Made by a program: the position numbers and the translations under genes. This document shows positions 1 through 8,001 of a stretch of DNA of 11,716 bases, one piece after another. Numbering within the stretch: the first letter of the stretch is position 1; each line of letters opens with the position of its first letter. The notes below the pieces were generated by a model, which did no database searches, was not told where the DNA came from, and worked only from the letters and a program-made list of their open reading frames with translations. This DNA is from Hyphochytrium catenoides (lineage: Eukaryota; Sar; Hyphochytriomycetes; Hyphochytriales; Hyphochytriaceae). Where the stretch lies: positions 5,634-17,349 of the forward strand of contig FLMG01003891.1 of the NCBI GenBank assembly GCA_900088475.1, read 5' to 3'.

Positions 1-440
1 GGGACACGGACGGGTTTGCTAACTCTTTCGGGCTGAAGTTTCCTTCACTCAGGGGTATGCCGGTAGATCCGGCGGCGAGTCAGTACGACTTCTATACCGC
101 GGACTGGCAGGTCTCATGCTCTAATGTCCTAGAACGCCGAGATACAAAGTATTTGGATCCTGAGAGCTTCAGAGGCGTGGGCTATACAGCCGAGAACTAC
201 CATGAAGTGAAGAACAAGGCATTTCCTTGGATGAGCACCTCCTTCGAGGTTGACTCTTGCTTTGGTCGAGTAGCTATATATGAGAGGAAAGTGTTAGGTG
301 ATTGCGTCTACCCCGAGAATGAGTATCAGGTGCTTCCTGGGGCGGAGATTGTCGGCTTTCATGCCTGTCTCAAGCGGCGGCATGACGCTATCATACGTTT
401 CAATCCTCGACAGGTGGTCTATTGGGAACTTAGGTCATAG
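1..440 (+). CDS. Hypothetical protein, 3' end (partial at left edge)
   Basis: A reading frame beginning at base 3 is open from the window edge to a TAG at 438-440, giving about 145 residues of a protein whose start lies outside the window. An ATG at 57 is internal to the same open frame, so it need not be the true start. The visible part is soluble, mixed in charge and rich in aromatic residues (for example YDFYTADW, AFPWM, VVYWELRS), with four cysteines and no obvious membrane segment. I do not recognise a family; 'LPGAEIVGFHAC' near the C terminus looks like a beta-rich domain edge, but that is an impression only. A CAG at 49-51 after a pyrimidine-rich stretch could be a splice acceptor, so the first codons may be intronic. 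The gene converges on the minus-strand ubiquitin-like/SPRY gene. Confidence 0.5.
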   Translation, partial: DTDGFANSFGLKFPSLRGMPVDPAASQYDFYTADWQVSCSNVLERRDTKYLDPESFRGVGYTAENYHEVKNKAFPWMSTSFEVDSCFGRVAIYERKVLGDCVYPENEYQVLPGAEIVGFHACLKRRHDAIIRFNPRQVVYWELRS

Positions 441-582
441 GATTGGACGCTCCATCTACTCTTTCTTTCCTCTTACACACTTTCTTTGTCTCCTCTATAT
501 CCGCTCTGCTGCTGCTTGTTAGTCGTAAGATATTGCATAGTGTCAGGGGTCTAGTCTAGCATAGACAGACGCAGGCAGAGCA
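441..582. other. Convergent intergenic gap
   Basis: This gap lies between the TAG of the left-edge gene and the last minus-strand stop that could belong to the SPRY gene. It is pyrimidine-rich at 450-500. I see no AATAAA on either strand here and no gene. Confidence 0.4.
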
Positions 583-726
583 CTAGTGCCATAGGACAAT
601 AACATAGCCCACCTCAATAAGATCGAGTACCTCTTGAGGTAGCTCCATGGACTGTGCCCTCTCTGCCCCGTCTTCTTTTAACAGATCGTCTCTCATTCCC
701 CAGTCATCGTCATCCTCACCCGCCAT
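583..726 (-). CDS. Acidic short frame, possible last exon of the SPRY gene
   Basis: A minus-strand frame runs from ATG 726 to TAG 583, 47 codons, starting MAGEDDDDWGMRDDLLKEDG and then turning amphipathic (LPQEVLDLIEVGY). The acidic, low-complexity start followed by a helical segment is typical of a protein tail. It lies just downstream of the SPRY-coding exons on the same strand, in the 3' region where that gene must end. I could not find a splice pair that joins it cleanly: the frame upstream carries a TGA, and candidate acceptors (AAG or AG in a purine-rich stretch) are poor. It may be the last exon, an independent small gene, or chance. On the opposite strand a 111-codon serine-rich frame (647-982) is read as antisense noise. 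Confidence 0.28.
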   Translation of the reverse strand: MAGEDDDDWGMRDDLLKEDGAERAQSMELPQEVLDLIEVGYVIVLWH

Positions 727-866
727 AATCTCTCTCATTCCTTCCTTCGCCCGTCAACGCTTTCCATTCCTCTGCAGCTTTTGTCATGTTGATGTCGGTC
801 TGGTCACGTACTCAGAGGGAAGACAACAGTCATTCCATCGTTTAGGAACTCTAGACTTTCGTGCTT

Positions 867-2686
867 TCACGGATCCGTGCTTTTTTCTAGTTCTTTGCTA
901 TCTGTCAAAGTTTGTCGCCTTCGTCCTGGAGGAAGCCTCTCTTTCCTTACAGAGACTTGAGCACCCTGAAAGCACAAGCTGACTACTGGGTAGAGCGGCA
1001 CTGGAGGTAAGGAGGTGAAGGCTAGTCCTAAGTCCACCTAGCATTTAAAAGCCGCTAAGGTTAGATACGTCCGTCCAAACGTAAAGAGGCCTAGACGAGA
1101 AGAGGAAGAAAAACAAGCAGAGCGAACTGTTAGACTTACCCCGTTTCTATAGAAGCGAAGTGTCCTGTCCCTGCAATCTAATAAGATGCCTATCACATCC
1201 TAAGGTATATGGTATGGTTTTAATTGAGGCTGGCAGCGGGCTTCAACAATTAGACTCCATGCACCTTACCCCATTCCTGCTTGGCGGACCGTAAGCGGTA
1301 CTCTCCTGCAGTAAGAAGGCACTATTTAGCCTATGGAGAATATGGCGGGTCAAATGACGCATGTGTCTCTCTCTTCAAGGCACGCTACAGCTTCAGAATG
1401 GAACATAAGAGCGTGTAGTTCGCTGAAAACCCCAGCATTAGACATCTGGGCAAGAGATAATTGGTGACGCGGAGTAGACAAGACCCAGATTGGCTGGTTA
1501 TAACCTTATGCACTTTATGTCCATCAGAGCAGAGGTAACCCCAGAATGAAGAGGGACACTCATAGGGACACTTGTTAAGCCCGAGCTGCTCGGTCCCAAC
1601 GCCGATAAAGACGTCATCTTTGCAAATATAGTTGTCCACCTTCACTTCCCAATAAGTCCTAGTGCAAGAGTGTGAGAGAGGAGAGTACGAGCGGACTAAG
1701 GATAGGTAGAAGTGTTATGAGGAAACAATACGTAGACATCGTGACAAGAGAGAGAGAGTAGTAGAGAGTATAGGCCTACCAGCCCTTGGTATATCCTATG
1801 GTGCCTATAGCTGTGCCAAAGCCTGTCGCGGTTGATGTCACGATCGAGCCGTCACCGTGGACAGAGACATAATTCCCATGCCTAAGGCTATCAAACTGCA
1901 CGACTGTGTAGATCGTTAGTACTTAGGTCATAGCTGCTTTAGTCCCATTAACATGGAGCAAGCCCAAGAGATTGCCGGTGTGATAAGGATAAGGGGACCA
2001 GTGGTTGCCATGCAGAGATGACTCTGAGTACTTGCAGAGATGTTGGGAGACCTACATTCTCTTCTAATAACTGCCAGCTTCGAGCCTTCAAGCATCAAGT
2101 GTCGAGCAGATTAACAGAATTCAGCGTATCATCACCAGTCGACGAACTGAGTGCGCACTTACGTTCATCTAAGTGATAGTGTGCGACGCTGGGCTCGTCA
2201 TCCAACTCAAGCAGCTGGCCGCCGACAGACAAGACTAAGCGCAGTTCCTCGCCCCTAACGCCTGGAAGGAGCGCAGAGACATTAGCAGGCTTGCTGCGTG
2301 GCATCCCATATACTCTATGTTGGAAGGGCTTACCAATCAGGTCTCCAACCATCGTCTTTACCTTTTGGCAGGGCTCATTCAGAGCACAGACGAGATCCAC
2401 CTTGCTCTTTTCCCCTACAATATAAAGCAAGGGAAGTCAGGCGCTCGTGCCACGACGCGGAAACAAGTGTAAGCCGAGACTCACCGACAGTAGGATGCAC
2501 TTTAAGAGCGGTTGAGGTGCGGAGGTCTTTACGTTGGATGTACCCTGTTCCCCAATCAAAGACAATGGCGACATGACTTGCTTCCAAATTGGTCTTTCCC
2601 TCCTCTGAAGAGCCTCGAAGCTTGCCATACCCGTAAGGGGTAAGAACAGAGTCGCCGTCCTGAGCTGCAGACTCAACGCTCTTCAT
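867..2686 (-). CDS. Ubiquitin-like / SPRY domain protein, at least nine exons
   Basis: Exons (minus strand): 2686-2485, 2414-2334, 2261-2163, 2085-2056, 1903-1780, 1658-1505, 1305-1270, 1199-1140, and 1037 to 951 or 867. All phases agree, and read-through to the TGA at 867 gives 318 aa. Residues 12-60 hold DSVLTPYGYGKL and FDWGTGYIQRKDL, a small beta module seen in unrelated proteins. Residues about 70-140 align with ubiquitin (KVKTMVGDLIG, ELRLVLSVGGQLLELDDE, AHYHLDERSKLAVIRR). Residues about 140-291 form a full SPRY domain: VHGDGSIVTS, YWEVKVDN, FIGVGTEQLG, FWGYLCSDGHKVH, YGPPS, DVIGILLD, TLRFYRNG, DLGLAF, LYPVVSL. SPRY and ubiquitin-like folds mediate protein contacts, so a ubiquitin-pathway adaptor is an inference. 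The ATG has A at -3. The intron 1504-1306 (199 nt) has a weak GTTATA donor. The end is unsure: a GTAAGG donor at 950 could splice to 810 or further on. Confidence 0.8.
1904..2055 (-). other. Intron 4 of the Ubl/SPRY gene, open in frame
   Basis: This 152-nt intron has a GTAGGT donor and ends with branch-like ACTAAC followed by ATCTACACAG. It separates the ubiquitin-like and SPRY coding parts. Reading straight through from exon 4 stays open to a TGA at 1928-1930, so a retained intron would give a 179-aa protein with the ubiquitin-like domain but no SPRY domain. Splicing is preferred because the next exon restores a perfect SPRY N terminus in phase. Confidence 0.6.
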
Positions 2687-3747
2687 CCTCTCAGAGAAGT
2701 TCGCTCTTTATTGCCATCTACAATGACTGCTACGTTGAGACCCGTGGAGAGCGGAGGACAGACTACCCTTCTAGATATAGACGTCTATCTCATCTGCCAG
2801 GCGAGATTGTACATTGGGATGGAGTTTTCAAGAAGGGGTAACTCTTAGGTCGAGCGAGATGGTCGAAAGGCTTTGCTGAAGATAGCTTGTCAGAAAAGCA
2901 AAGTTGAATATCTCTTGCCCTCAACCGCAAAAACTATATTTGCATCCGCTCTCTAGAGACTCTTGCCACCTGTCCCTGGGGATCTGCAAGAGGCAGGACT
3001 AGGCATCCACAAGCCTCTATTCTCTATTTAGAGATGGCGATGTCTCCTGCGGCGCGGCTGCAGATGAAGATTATTGCATTCCGATTCTTCATGCCATCAG
3101 AATCCGGCCTGTAGTCGTAGTATCCAGCTGTTCCTACACTTGCAGTTATAGATCCTGAGTGCGGTTAGCGGTCCTTTTGCCCTTCATATCTCTGTCTACC
3201 GTCAACAGCCCTCCTGTATCTCTCTCTGAGCAGCTGTCCTCTGTCTCGGTCACCTGCTTGGAAACCCATGGTTCCTTGTCCTTCGCAGCAGCTGTTCGTT
3301 GCTGCTGCTGCTGCACTTCAGTCCCTCCACTGGCACACTTCCATCACCTTCCTCCTCCAGATCTGGGCTCGCTCACAAAGATCCAAAGCTCTCCTTTACC
3401 GTCGATGCCGTACGGCAAGCTTCCATGATGAAGACCCCTGCCCTCCCTCATGGATAGTTCGTCATCGCGATCATGGACCTCCTCGCGTAGGGAGCATGCT
3501 GACCTTGCTTGAGATTCTTGACCTTGCACCCCTAGCCATCTGCCAGCTACTCCTCTTAGGATAAATGCATCTTTGCTTAACTCCACTAAATGGTCATCAT
3601 CTTGCCGACACTTCAGTTTCCAATTTGCCACAGTGCACATAGCTACCAGTGATTGAGAATAGACGTTGCTAAGCCTTCTGATAAGGTTGGAAATCGTAGG
3701 TGAAGACTGTAGCGCAACCCAGTTCTTCAACACATCAGCCAACAATT
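2687..3747. other. About 1 kb between divergent genes, weak exon candidates only
   Basis: This stretch carries the upstream regions of the minus-strand Ubl/SPRY gene and the plus-strand reductase. The best candidate inside is a minus-strand terminal exon at 3154-3024, preceded by CGCTAACCGCACTCAG (branch site plus acceptor), which reads SITASVGTAGYYDYRPDSDG and continues to a TAG. A competing frame (IYNCKCRNSW...) is also open there. A minus-strand frame from ATG 3640 to 3344 codes about 98 aa with no recognised domain and reaches to within about 110 nt of the reductase ATG. A short GCT triplet run lies at 3301-3314. No convincing TATA box was seen. Confidence 0.3.
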
Positions 3748-4800
3748 ATGCCCACCGCAACCACGATGAAGGAGGTATTTGTACGGAGTGAGGGCAGCAC
3801 CGTCGTCGCCGAGCTTCGAGAAGCCGCAATCCCATCCCCGAAAGCTCATGAAGTCTTAGTTAAAGTCATGTCAACGGCCTCCAACCCCAAGGATTGGAAG
3901 TATGTGGTTCAGTTTAAGGACCAGCTTGGAGTGAAGGAAATGAATACGGGTGATGATATTGCAGGCTACGTCGAGGCTGTTGGGGAAGATGTAACAGAAT
4001 TCAAGAAGGGCGATAGAGTCGCTGCCTTCCATATCATGGGTGATCCTCATGGCAGCTACGCCGAGTACGCGATCGCGCCGGAAGACACAACCTTTCACAT
4101 CCCAAAGAAGACGAGCTTTGATGAAGCTTCTACTATTCCTTTGGCTGCGATGACCGCCGCTCTGGCTCTGTACCAAAATCTTCTTCTTCCTCCTCCTTGG
4201 AAGCCTGCCAATACTTCGACTCGCACGCCGCTCATTATCTATGGCGGATCAACAGCCGTTGGAGCTTTCGCACTGAAGCTGGCCAAGTTGTCTAACATTC
4301 ATCCCATCATCACTGTTTGCGGTGCCGGGAAGCCTTACGTCGAGTCACTGAACGCAGCCGATCATATCATTGATTATCGTTCCACCTCAGACGTGGCAAA
4401 TGCTATCAGAGCTGTTCTGGGGAACGAGGAATGCTTCCATGCGTTGGATGCAGTCTCATATGATGCCACTATAGCCACCCTTGGGAAGGTCATCAGTCGC
4501 AACGGCCAGATAACGACCGTTCTGCCGGCAAGTTCTCCTCCTGAAGGAATAACATACACATGGACGCACGTTGGGTCAGTCCACCAGAAAACGTACTTCC
4601 CTGGGTCTACTCCAGGAGCCAACAAAGACTTTGGTTACATCTTCTTCCGCTACTTTTCAAAGCTGCTAAAGGAAGGACGTTTCTCGGGGCATCCACAAAA
4701 ACTTCTTGGTGGTCTCGAGAGTGTGGAGACAGGTCTGAGGATGCTAATGGAAGGAAAGATCAGTGCAGAAAAGTGCGTGTACAGGGTGAAGCAAGAGTGA
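3748..4800 (+). CDS. Zinc-independent medium-chain reductase (quinone oxidoreductase-like)
   Basis: This is a 350-residue NAD(P)H-dependent oxidoreductase of the MDR superfamily, probably cytosolic, reducing a quinone, enone or similar electrophile; the substrate cannot be read from sequence. The GroES-like domain spans about residues 10-120, with NPKDWK (46-51), GDDIAGYVEAVG (68-79) and FKKGDRVAAF (85-94). The Rossmann part carries the glycine-rich GGSTAVGA (166-173), and a C-terminal cap ends in EGKISAEKCVYRV. The cysteine and histidine zinc ligands of alcohol dehydrogenases are absent, and the length is normal for the family. The start is ATG 3748 (A at -3); the frame opens at a GTG (3700), which a eukaryote would not use, and ATG 3766 is a second choice. 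It has no introns, unlike the two best-resolved neighbours. The closest resemblance I recall is to filamentous-fungal zinc-binding oxidoreductase-like proteins. Confidence 0.93.
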   Translation: MPTATTMKEVFVRSEGSTVVAELREAAIPSPKAHEVLVKVMSTASNPKDWKYVVQFKDQLGVKEMNTGDDIAGYVEAVGEDVTEFKKGDRVAAFHIMGDPHGSYAEYAIAPEDTTFHIPKKTSFDEASTIPLAAMTAALALYQNLLLPPPWKPANTSTRTPLIIYGGSTAVGAFALKLAKLSNIHPIITVCGAGKPYVESLNAADHIIDYRSTSDVANAIRAVLGNEECFHALDAVSYDATIATLGKVISRNGQITTVLPASSPPEGITYTWTHVGSVHQKTYFPGSTPGANKDFGYIFFRYFSKLLKEGRFSGHPQKLLGGLESVETGLRMLMEGKISAEKCVYRVKQE

Positions 4801-4891
4801 GTGGTTCTATCTCGGTCTCATCAGTCCCAAAGAGTACTCCCTAGGACAACCTATCAACCCAAATTCTACTCGATGATGACGACAACTTCAT

Positions 4892-4897
4892 AATAAA
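4892..4897 (+). terminator. Poly(A) signal AATAAA of the reductase gene
   Basis: A perfect AATAAA lies 92 nt past the TGA at 4798-4800, a usual distance for a eukaryotic 3' UTR. Confidence 0.55.
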
Positions 4898-4979
4898 GTC
4901 AAGGCTTACCTCCGTCCTGATCATTCACTGCTCGTTCCGATCAGTAGTAAAGCCCTTTTTTAGGCATTGGTCCCTCCTT

Positions 4980-5930
4980 GAGAGATCTCATTCTATTGTA
5001 CATGCTAGGAAGTAGGGCAGTCTACGTGTATCCAAGAAGTAATCGAGGTATCATCTTTCTTTCTTGCTGCCTTTAGCACTTCGATAGCCTCACTCCACTT
5101 GCTCACGGAGAGTAAGGAGTGGAGATGGCAGCGATATAATGAAAGACATACCTTCTCGACTTCTCATATCACGTCGCTATTGACGGCTATGAGCAGAGAA
5201 TGGGGAGGACAAGGGCACTGACCAGCATCTCATTCGTGGAAGTTCCTCCCGGAACAGACAACAATCCTGCCGCGTTCCCGCCATGGCCGCTTTCCCTTAT
5301 CTTGGAGTGTCCATGCAATGCACAGCTGTATATTATTCCGGAGGCGATGGGGATCAGTTAGAGGAGCATGGGTCTTCGCAGAGCTAGGGATGACTTTCGC
5401 TAGGTTGCTGCCGATGTCAATGTTTACAAGAGCAGAAGCAGTAATAGTCATTGTTGTCACTACCAACTTACTCTCCAAATGGTGATGATGATAGGACTAT
5501 TTTTTTTCTGAGACGAAGGCCTTCTTCTCCTCAAACATTGCCCTCTTCCTTCCGTGCTCGAATCTGACGCTTCCCATGGCTTTATATATGGACGGTAGGC
5601 ATTAGCCATAAATAACAAGTACTGATGATCGAGTACCACCAAAGCTTCCCAATTTTTCCTTTCTTTCTCCATCTTCTCTATTGCTAGGCCTACTATGCAC
5701 TTCTTCGTATTCTTGGCGGTCGCCTCGCCACAGCCACCGTCGCTTTTGTCTGGATGTTATAGACTTTGGTCTTCGGCATCCTCTTGATCCGAGTAAGGAG
5801 AGGAGGACAACCTGCTGCTACCAGCGCAATCCCTGGCCTATGTTATCTCTTCCTGGCCTCGTATCCAATGTCGAATTGTTATGGGACCACCTTTACTCTA
5901 CTCCTAACTCATAAATTATCATCTACTGGC
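4980..5930 (-). other. Minus-strand coding-like fragments, gene model unresolved
   Basis: Several minus-strand pieces read like protein but do not join cleanly. From ATG 5577 a frame reads MGSVRFEHGRKR, then FEEKKAFVSEKK, and stops at TAG directly after an eight-A run (plus strand T at 5500-5507). One base later in frame, IVLSSSPFG leads to a GTAAGT donor at about 5471-5466. The frame after the 5412 acceptor (ACATCGGCAG) continues LAKVIPSSAKTHAPL to a TGA at 5230. Another frame over 5672-5463 opens with MEKERKNWEALVVL. Further down, a strong GTATGT donor lies at 5152-5147, and SKWSEAIEVLKAARKKDD ends in a TAG near 5007. I recognise no family. This could be a multi-exon gene, a decayed gene, or partly chance. 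Confidence 0.25.
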
Positions 5931-6284
5931 GCAGTCCTACGTTGAATAAACCCGAAGGCTCATGTTTATGAGGGTGACTTACAGAAGAGCGAAGGATGGC
6001 GGCAAGGGCCTTAGAAGCGCTTACCCGGGGATGATCGGATGATTGATGGCGGCTGCTGAGAAGGATCAATATAATAATAATCTAAGAGTATTATGAAGTT
6101 GGACTTCCGCGTTTACTGCCAGTCCCATTCCTCAACCCCACAATACTAAGACATAGAGGTTCTACAGGCAATATTGGACATTATGGAGCATCTCTACTAA
6201 AGAAGAGACAATAATCTGGGCTTTGAAGAGATTTATTGCGAACCTACAAAAGGATAGAAGAGTCTCATCAATAATGCAGAATAA
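5931..6284. other. No gene seen
   Basis: I see no frame of useful length with splice or start support on either strand. A GGGTAAGC donor-like motif occurs on the minus strand near 6038, without a matching exon. An AT-rich run with ATAATAATAATC lies at 6070-6082. Confidence 0.3.
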
Positions 6285-6457
6285 TCATTTGGAGTTTTTG
6301 CGTTTTTGCAGATTCTTCTCAAGCTCTTTCTTCCTGATAGAGATTCCAACTCTCCTCATAATATTTAGGCGCCGCGTACAACCCTGTAATTCGTAGTTCG
6401 TGGTACTGATGGCTGTACTCTTCGGATTGTGAGGGGAACAATTTTCGGTGAGCAACA

Positions 6458-6730
6458 ATGGCTTCAAAGAAGGGTTACCCATGCGATCTTCACAATACCC
6501 TCTATTCCGTGCTTTGCCACCCTCACAGTCGGCCTTTCTTTCCTGTCCATCCGAGGGCAGGATTCGAAAGATTCGGTCCTCCGTCTCCACTCCAGAAGTC
6601 TTCAGGGCCAGGCCCAACAGAAGAAGTTTCTGTGGCCGAATCTTGTGAATCCTTCCGCCTGTCAGTTGAAACCTTTCCACAAAATTTCTTTTCGAGACCC
6701 CTAGACCCAGAAAATAGCACTGGAAAATAA
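6458..6730 (+). CDS. Small proline/serine-rich frame, uncertain
   Basis: This plus-strand frame codes 90 aa from an ATG in a very good start context (AACAATGG). The product begins MASKKGYPCDLHNTLYSVLC and is rich in Pro, Ser, Phe and His, with three cysteines in the first 51 residues. It has no signal peptide, membrane span or recognised domain. Two minus-strand frames overlap it (6285-6746 and 6523-6816); both open with non-ATG codons in the usual reading, so they are weaker as genes. A second plus-strand frame starts 20 nt after the stop. The frame may be a lineage-specific small protein, a piece of decayed mobile DNA, or chance. Confidence 0.25.
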   Translation: MASKKGYPCDLHNTLYSVLCHPHSRPFFPVHPRAGFERFGPPSPLQKSSGPGPTEEVSVAESCESFRLSVETFPQNFFSRPLDPENSTGK

Positions 6731-6750
6731 TCAAGACTGGACACAACGGG

Positions 6751-6990
6751 ATGGATGGTCCTCCAAGATTCCCTGGTTCGTCTACAGTGAGAAAGGCAGA
6801 GACGGGTGGGCCACACCCTGAGTGGGAGGGAAGGATGGATGTTGCAGGAATGAAGGGCTTTTCCTCAACACAGCTTCAACACCCCCTCAAGACTGATTCT
6901 ACGCCTCACACACAAAGCAGATTCAACCTCACTATACCTATCAAACAAATAGTGTTTAGTCTCACCAATGGCAAATTAAGAGTTAATTAA
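6751..6990 (+). CDS. Small frame downstream of the 90-aa frame, uncertain
   Basis: This 79-codon plus-strand frame starts MDGPPRFPGSSTVRKAETGG and ends in TAA within an AT-rich stretch. Composition is polar, with a hydrophobic LTIPIKQIVFSL segment near the end. It starts 20 nt after the stop of the preceding frame but in a different phase, and no GT donor sits where an intron could join them. There is no recognised domain, and chance is a fair alternative. Confidence 0.18.
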   Translation: MDGPPRFPGSSTVRKAETGGPHPEWEGRMDVAGMKGFSSTQLQHPLKTDSTPHTQSRFNLTIPIKQIVFSLTNGKLRVN

Positions 6991-7134
6991 CACACGCAGC
7001 TCCTCTTATGTAAGCGTGGGTTTGCCGCTGAGGTCGGGTTAGCCGTCCAGAACCTTTCTCCGCGCTTCCGGAAAGGTGTTCATTAACCAGAAGATGGACA
7101 TTGTTCTTGTCCTCCGGAAACTCGAAGGATGATA

Positions 7135-7165
7135 CAGATACTCAGACAATCTCTGAGAGTATCTG
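7135..7165. repeat. 9-bp inverted repeat (hairpin)
   Basis: CAGATACTC at 7135-7143 is perfectly inverted as GAGTATCTG at 7157-7165 with a 13-nt loop, and a nested CTCAGA/TCTGAG pairing competes with it. It lies about 130 nt upstream of the ATG of the 105-aa gene, so a dimeric factor site or an RNA hairpin in its leader is possible. Function is inferred only from position. Confidence 0.45.
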
Positions 7166-7294
7166 CATCTGCATCAAGCTCATAATTCGATTATAGCCAT
7201 CGAACATCATCGTTCACGTCAAACTGCCGCGCTCAAAAGTAGCGCAAGGCTAAGAGAGCATACATCTTCGTGTCCAGTCCAGGTTATCGCCGTA

Positions 7295-7612
7295 ATGGAA
7301 GAGACCGCCTTGGGAAGCAAGAAGGGTAGTAAGAGGGACCTTCAAGCTGTGGGCAGCTTCATCCTGGAACCCATTCCAGAGGATCCCGGTGTTATCGTGC
7401 CAGCTATCTCGAAGGCACAGATGGAAAGACAGAAGGCAATATACCGGAACGCGAGAGTCCAAGCATCCGTTGAACGCATCTGCAAAAGCAGCGAGAGTAA
7501 AAGGACCCAAGCGAGCTATCTACAAGAGCTAAAGAACCACCGCGAGCTTCTTAAGCGGAAGGAGCTCGCCAAGAAACAGTGGCGCGGAATGTGGCGTGTG
7601 ACCGTCTTCTAG
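7295..7612 (+). CDS. Basic helical 105-aa protein
   Basis: This is a single-frame 105-codon gene from an ATG with a purine at -3 (CGTAATGG). The first 35 residues are mixed (GSFILEPIPEDPGVIVP). From about residue 40 to the end the protein is strongly helical and basic (QMERQKAIYRNARVQASVER, LQELKNHRELLKRKELAKKQ), suggesting a coiled coil or nucleic-acid or protein-binding helix. There is no signal peptide, membrane segment or cysteine pair, and I do not recognise the family. The last codons overlap a possible splice acceptor (GTGTGACCGTCTTCTAG ending at 7612), so this frame could instead be one exon of a longer gene running into the open frame at 7597-7833. A minus-strand frame across it (7250-7510) is treated as a shadow. 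Confidence 0.45.
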   Translation: MEETALGSKKGSKRDLQAVGSFILEPIPEDPGVIVPAISKAQMERQKAIYRNARVQASVERICKSSESKRTQASYLQELKNHRELLKRKELAKKQWRGMWRVTVF

Positions 7613-7833
7613 GTCTTCTATTGGTGAAACTATCTGTGATATCAAGATCGAAGTCTGTGGATGTACAGGAACACAGCCATGGAGGTTGACGATTATCGGC
7701 TGTGGAACAGCGTCTCCTTCTTACCAGCTCTCATCTACAGTGAGCCAGCCGAGCGGGACTAGCATTGCTGGAGACTCAACCGGCACGATTATTTATTTGT
7801 CTCTGTTAGCAGTTAAACGGCAGGTGACTATGT
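7597..7833 (+). other. Open frame without ATG, possible downstream exon
   Basis: After a TGA at 7594-7596 the plus strand stays open for nearly 80 codons to a TAA near 7833. It reads DIKIEVCGCTGTQPW, then RLTIIGCGTASPSYQLSS. No ATG occurs until the last codon, so it could only be translated after splicing from upstream, for example at the CTTCTAG acceptor ending at 7612. 'LTIIGCGTASPS' recalls the N-terminal glycine loop of RNase Z-like proteins (LGTGSAxPS) or the start of a dinucleotide fold, but the metal-binding HxHxDH motif of RNase Z is not present. It may be an exon, a gene remnant or chance. Confidence 0.2.
7792..7797 (-). terminator. Poly(A) signal AATAAA of the adenylate kinase gene
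   Basis: TTTATT on the plus strand is AATAAA on the minus strand, 205 nt past the adenylate kinase stop at 8002. It is the only canonical signal I noticed in the convergent gap. Confidence 0.45.
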
Positions 7834-8001
7834 AAGTGTACCAAAGCGTAATGTCTGAAGTAGCCTCACAGGCGGCCGTCAACGGATGCTTGGCCTTTTG
7901 TCCTCTCGCTTGGGCAAAGCAATATTAACCTCAAGCACCAACCAACGCGTCTTGTTGGCTGATGCTATTGGCAAGCGTGTTACAGTATACGTCCTACAAT
8001 A

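Noticed and set aside
647-982. 111-codon plus-strand frame, serine-rich
   Set aside because: It is antisense to the 3' part of the Ubl/SPRY gene, follows pyrimidine-rich composition and has no recognisable domain.
1171-1199. Acceptor ATTGCAG at 1171 for the seventh-to-eighth exon junction
   Set aside because: It breaks the phase and drops the conserved DVIGILLD strand; the TTAG acceptor at 1200 keeps both.
1928-2055. Read-through end of the Ubl gene at 1928 as the main product
   Set aside because: Splicing at GTAGGT to the acceptor at 1904 restores a full SPRY domain in phase, so read-through is kept only as a possible isoform.
2298-2576. 92-codon plus-strand frame
   Set aside because: It is antisense to exons 1-2 of the Ubl/SPRY gene, where the minus strand has clear domains and splice sites.
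3700-3747. N-terminal extension of the reductase frame
   Set aside because: The frame opens at GTG, not ATG, and the extra 16 residues do not resemble the family; ATG 3748 is the first plausible start.
4374-4625. Minus-strand frame inside the reductase gene
   Set aside because: It is an antisense shadow of a well-supported conserved gene.
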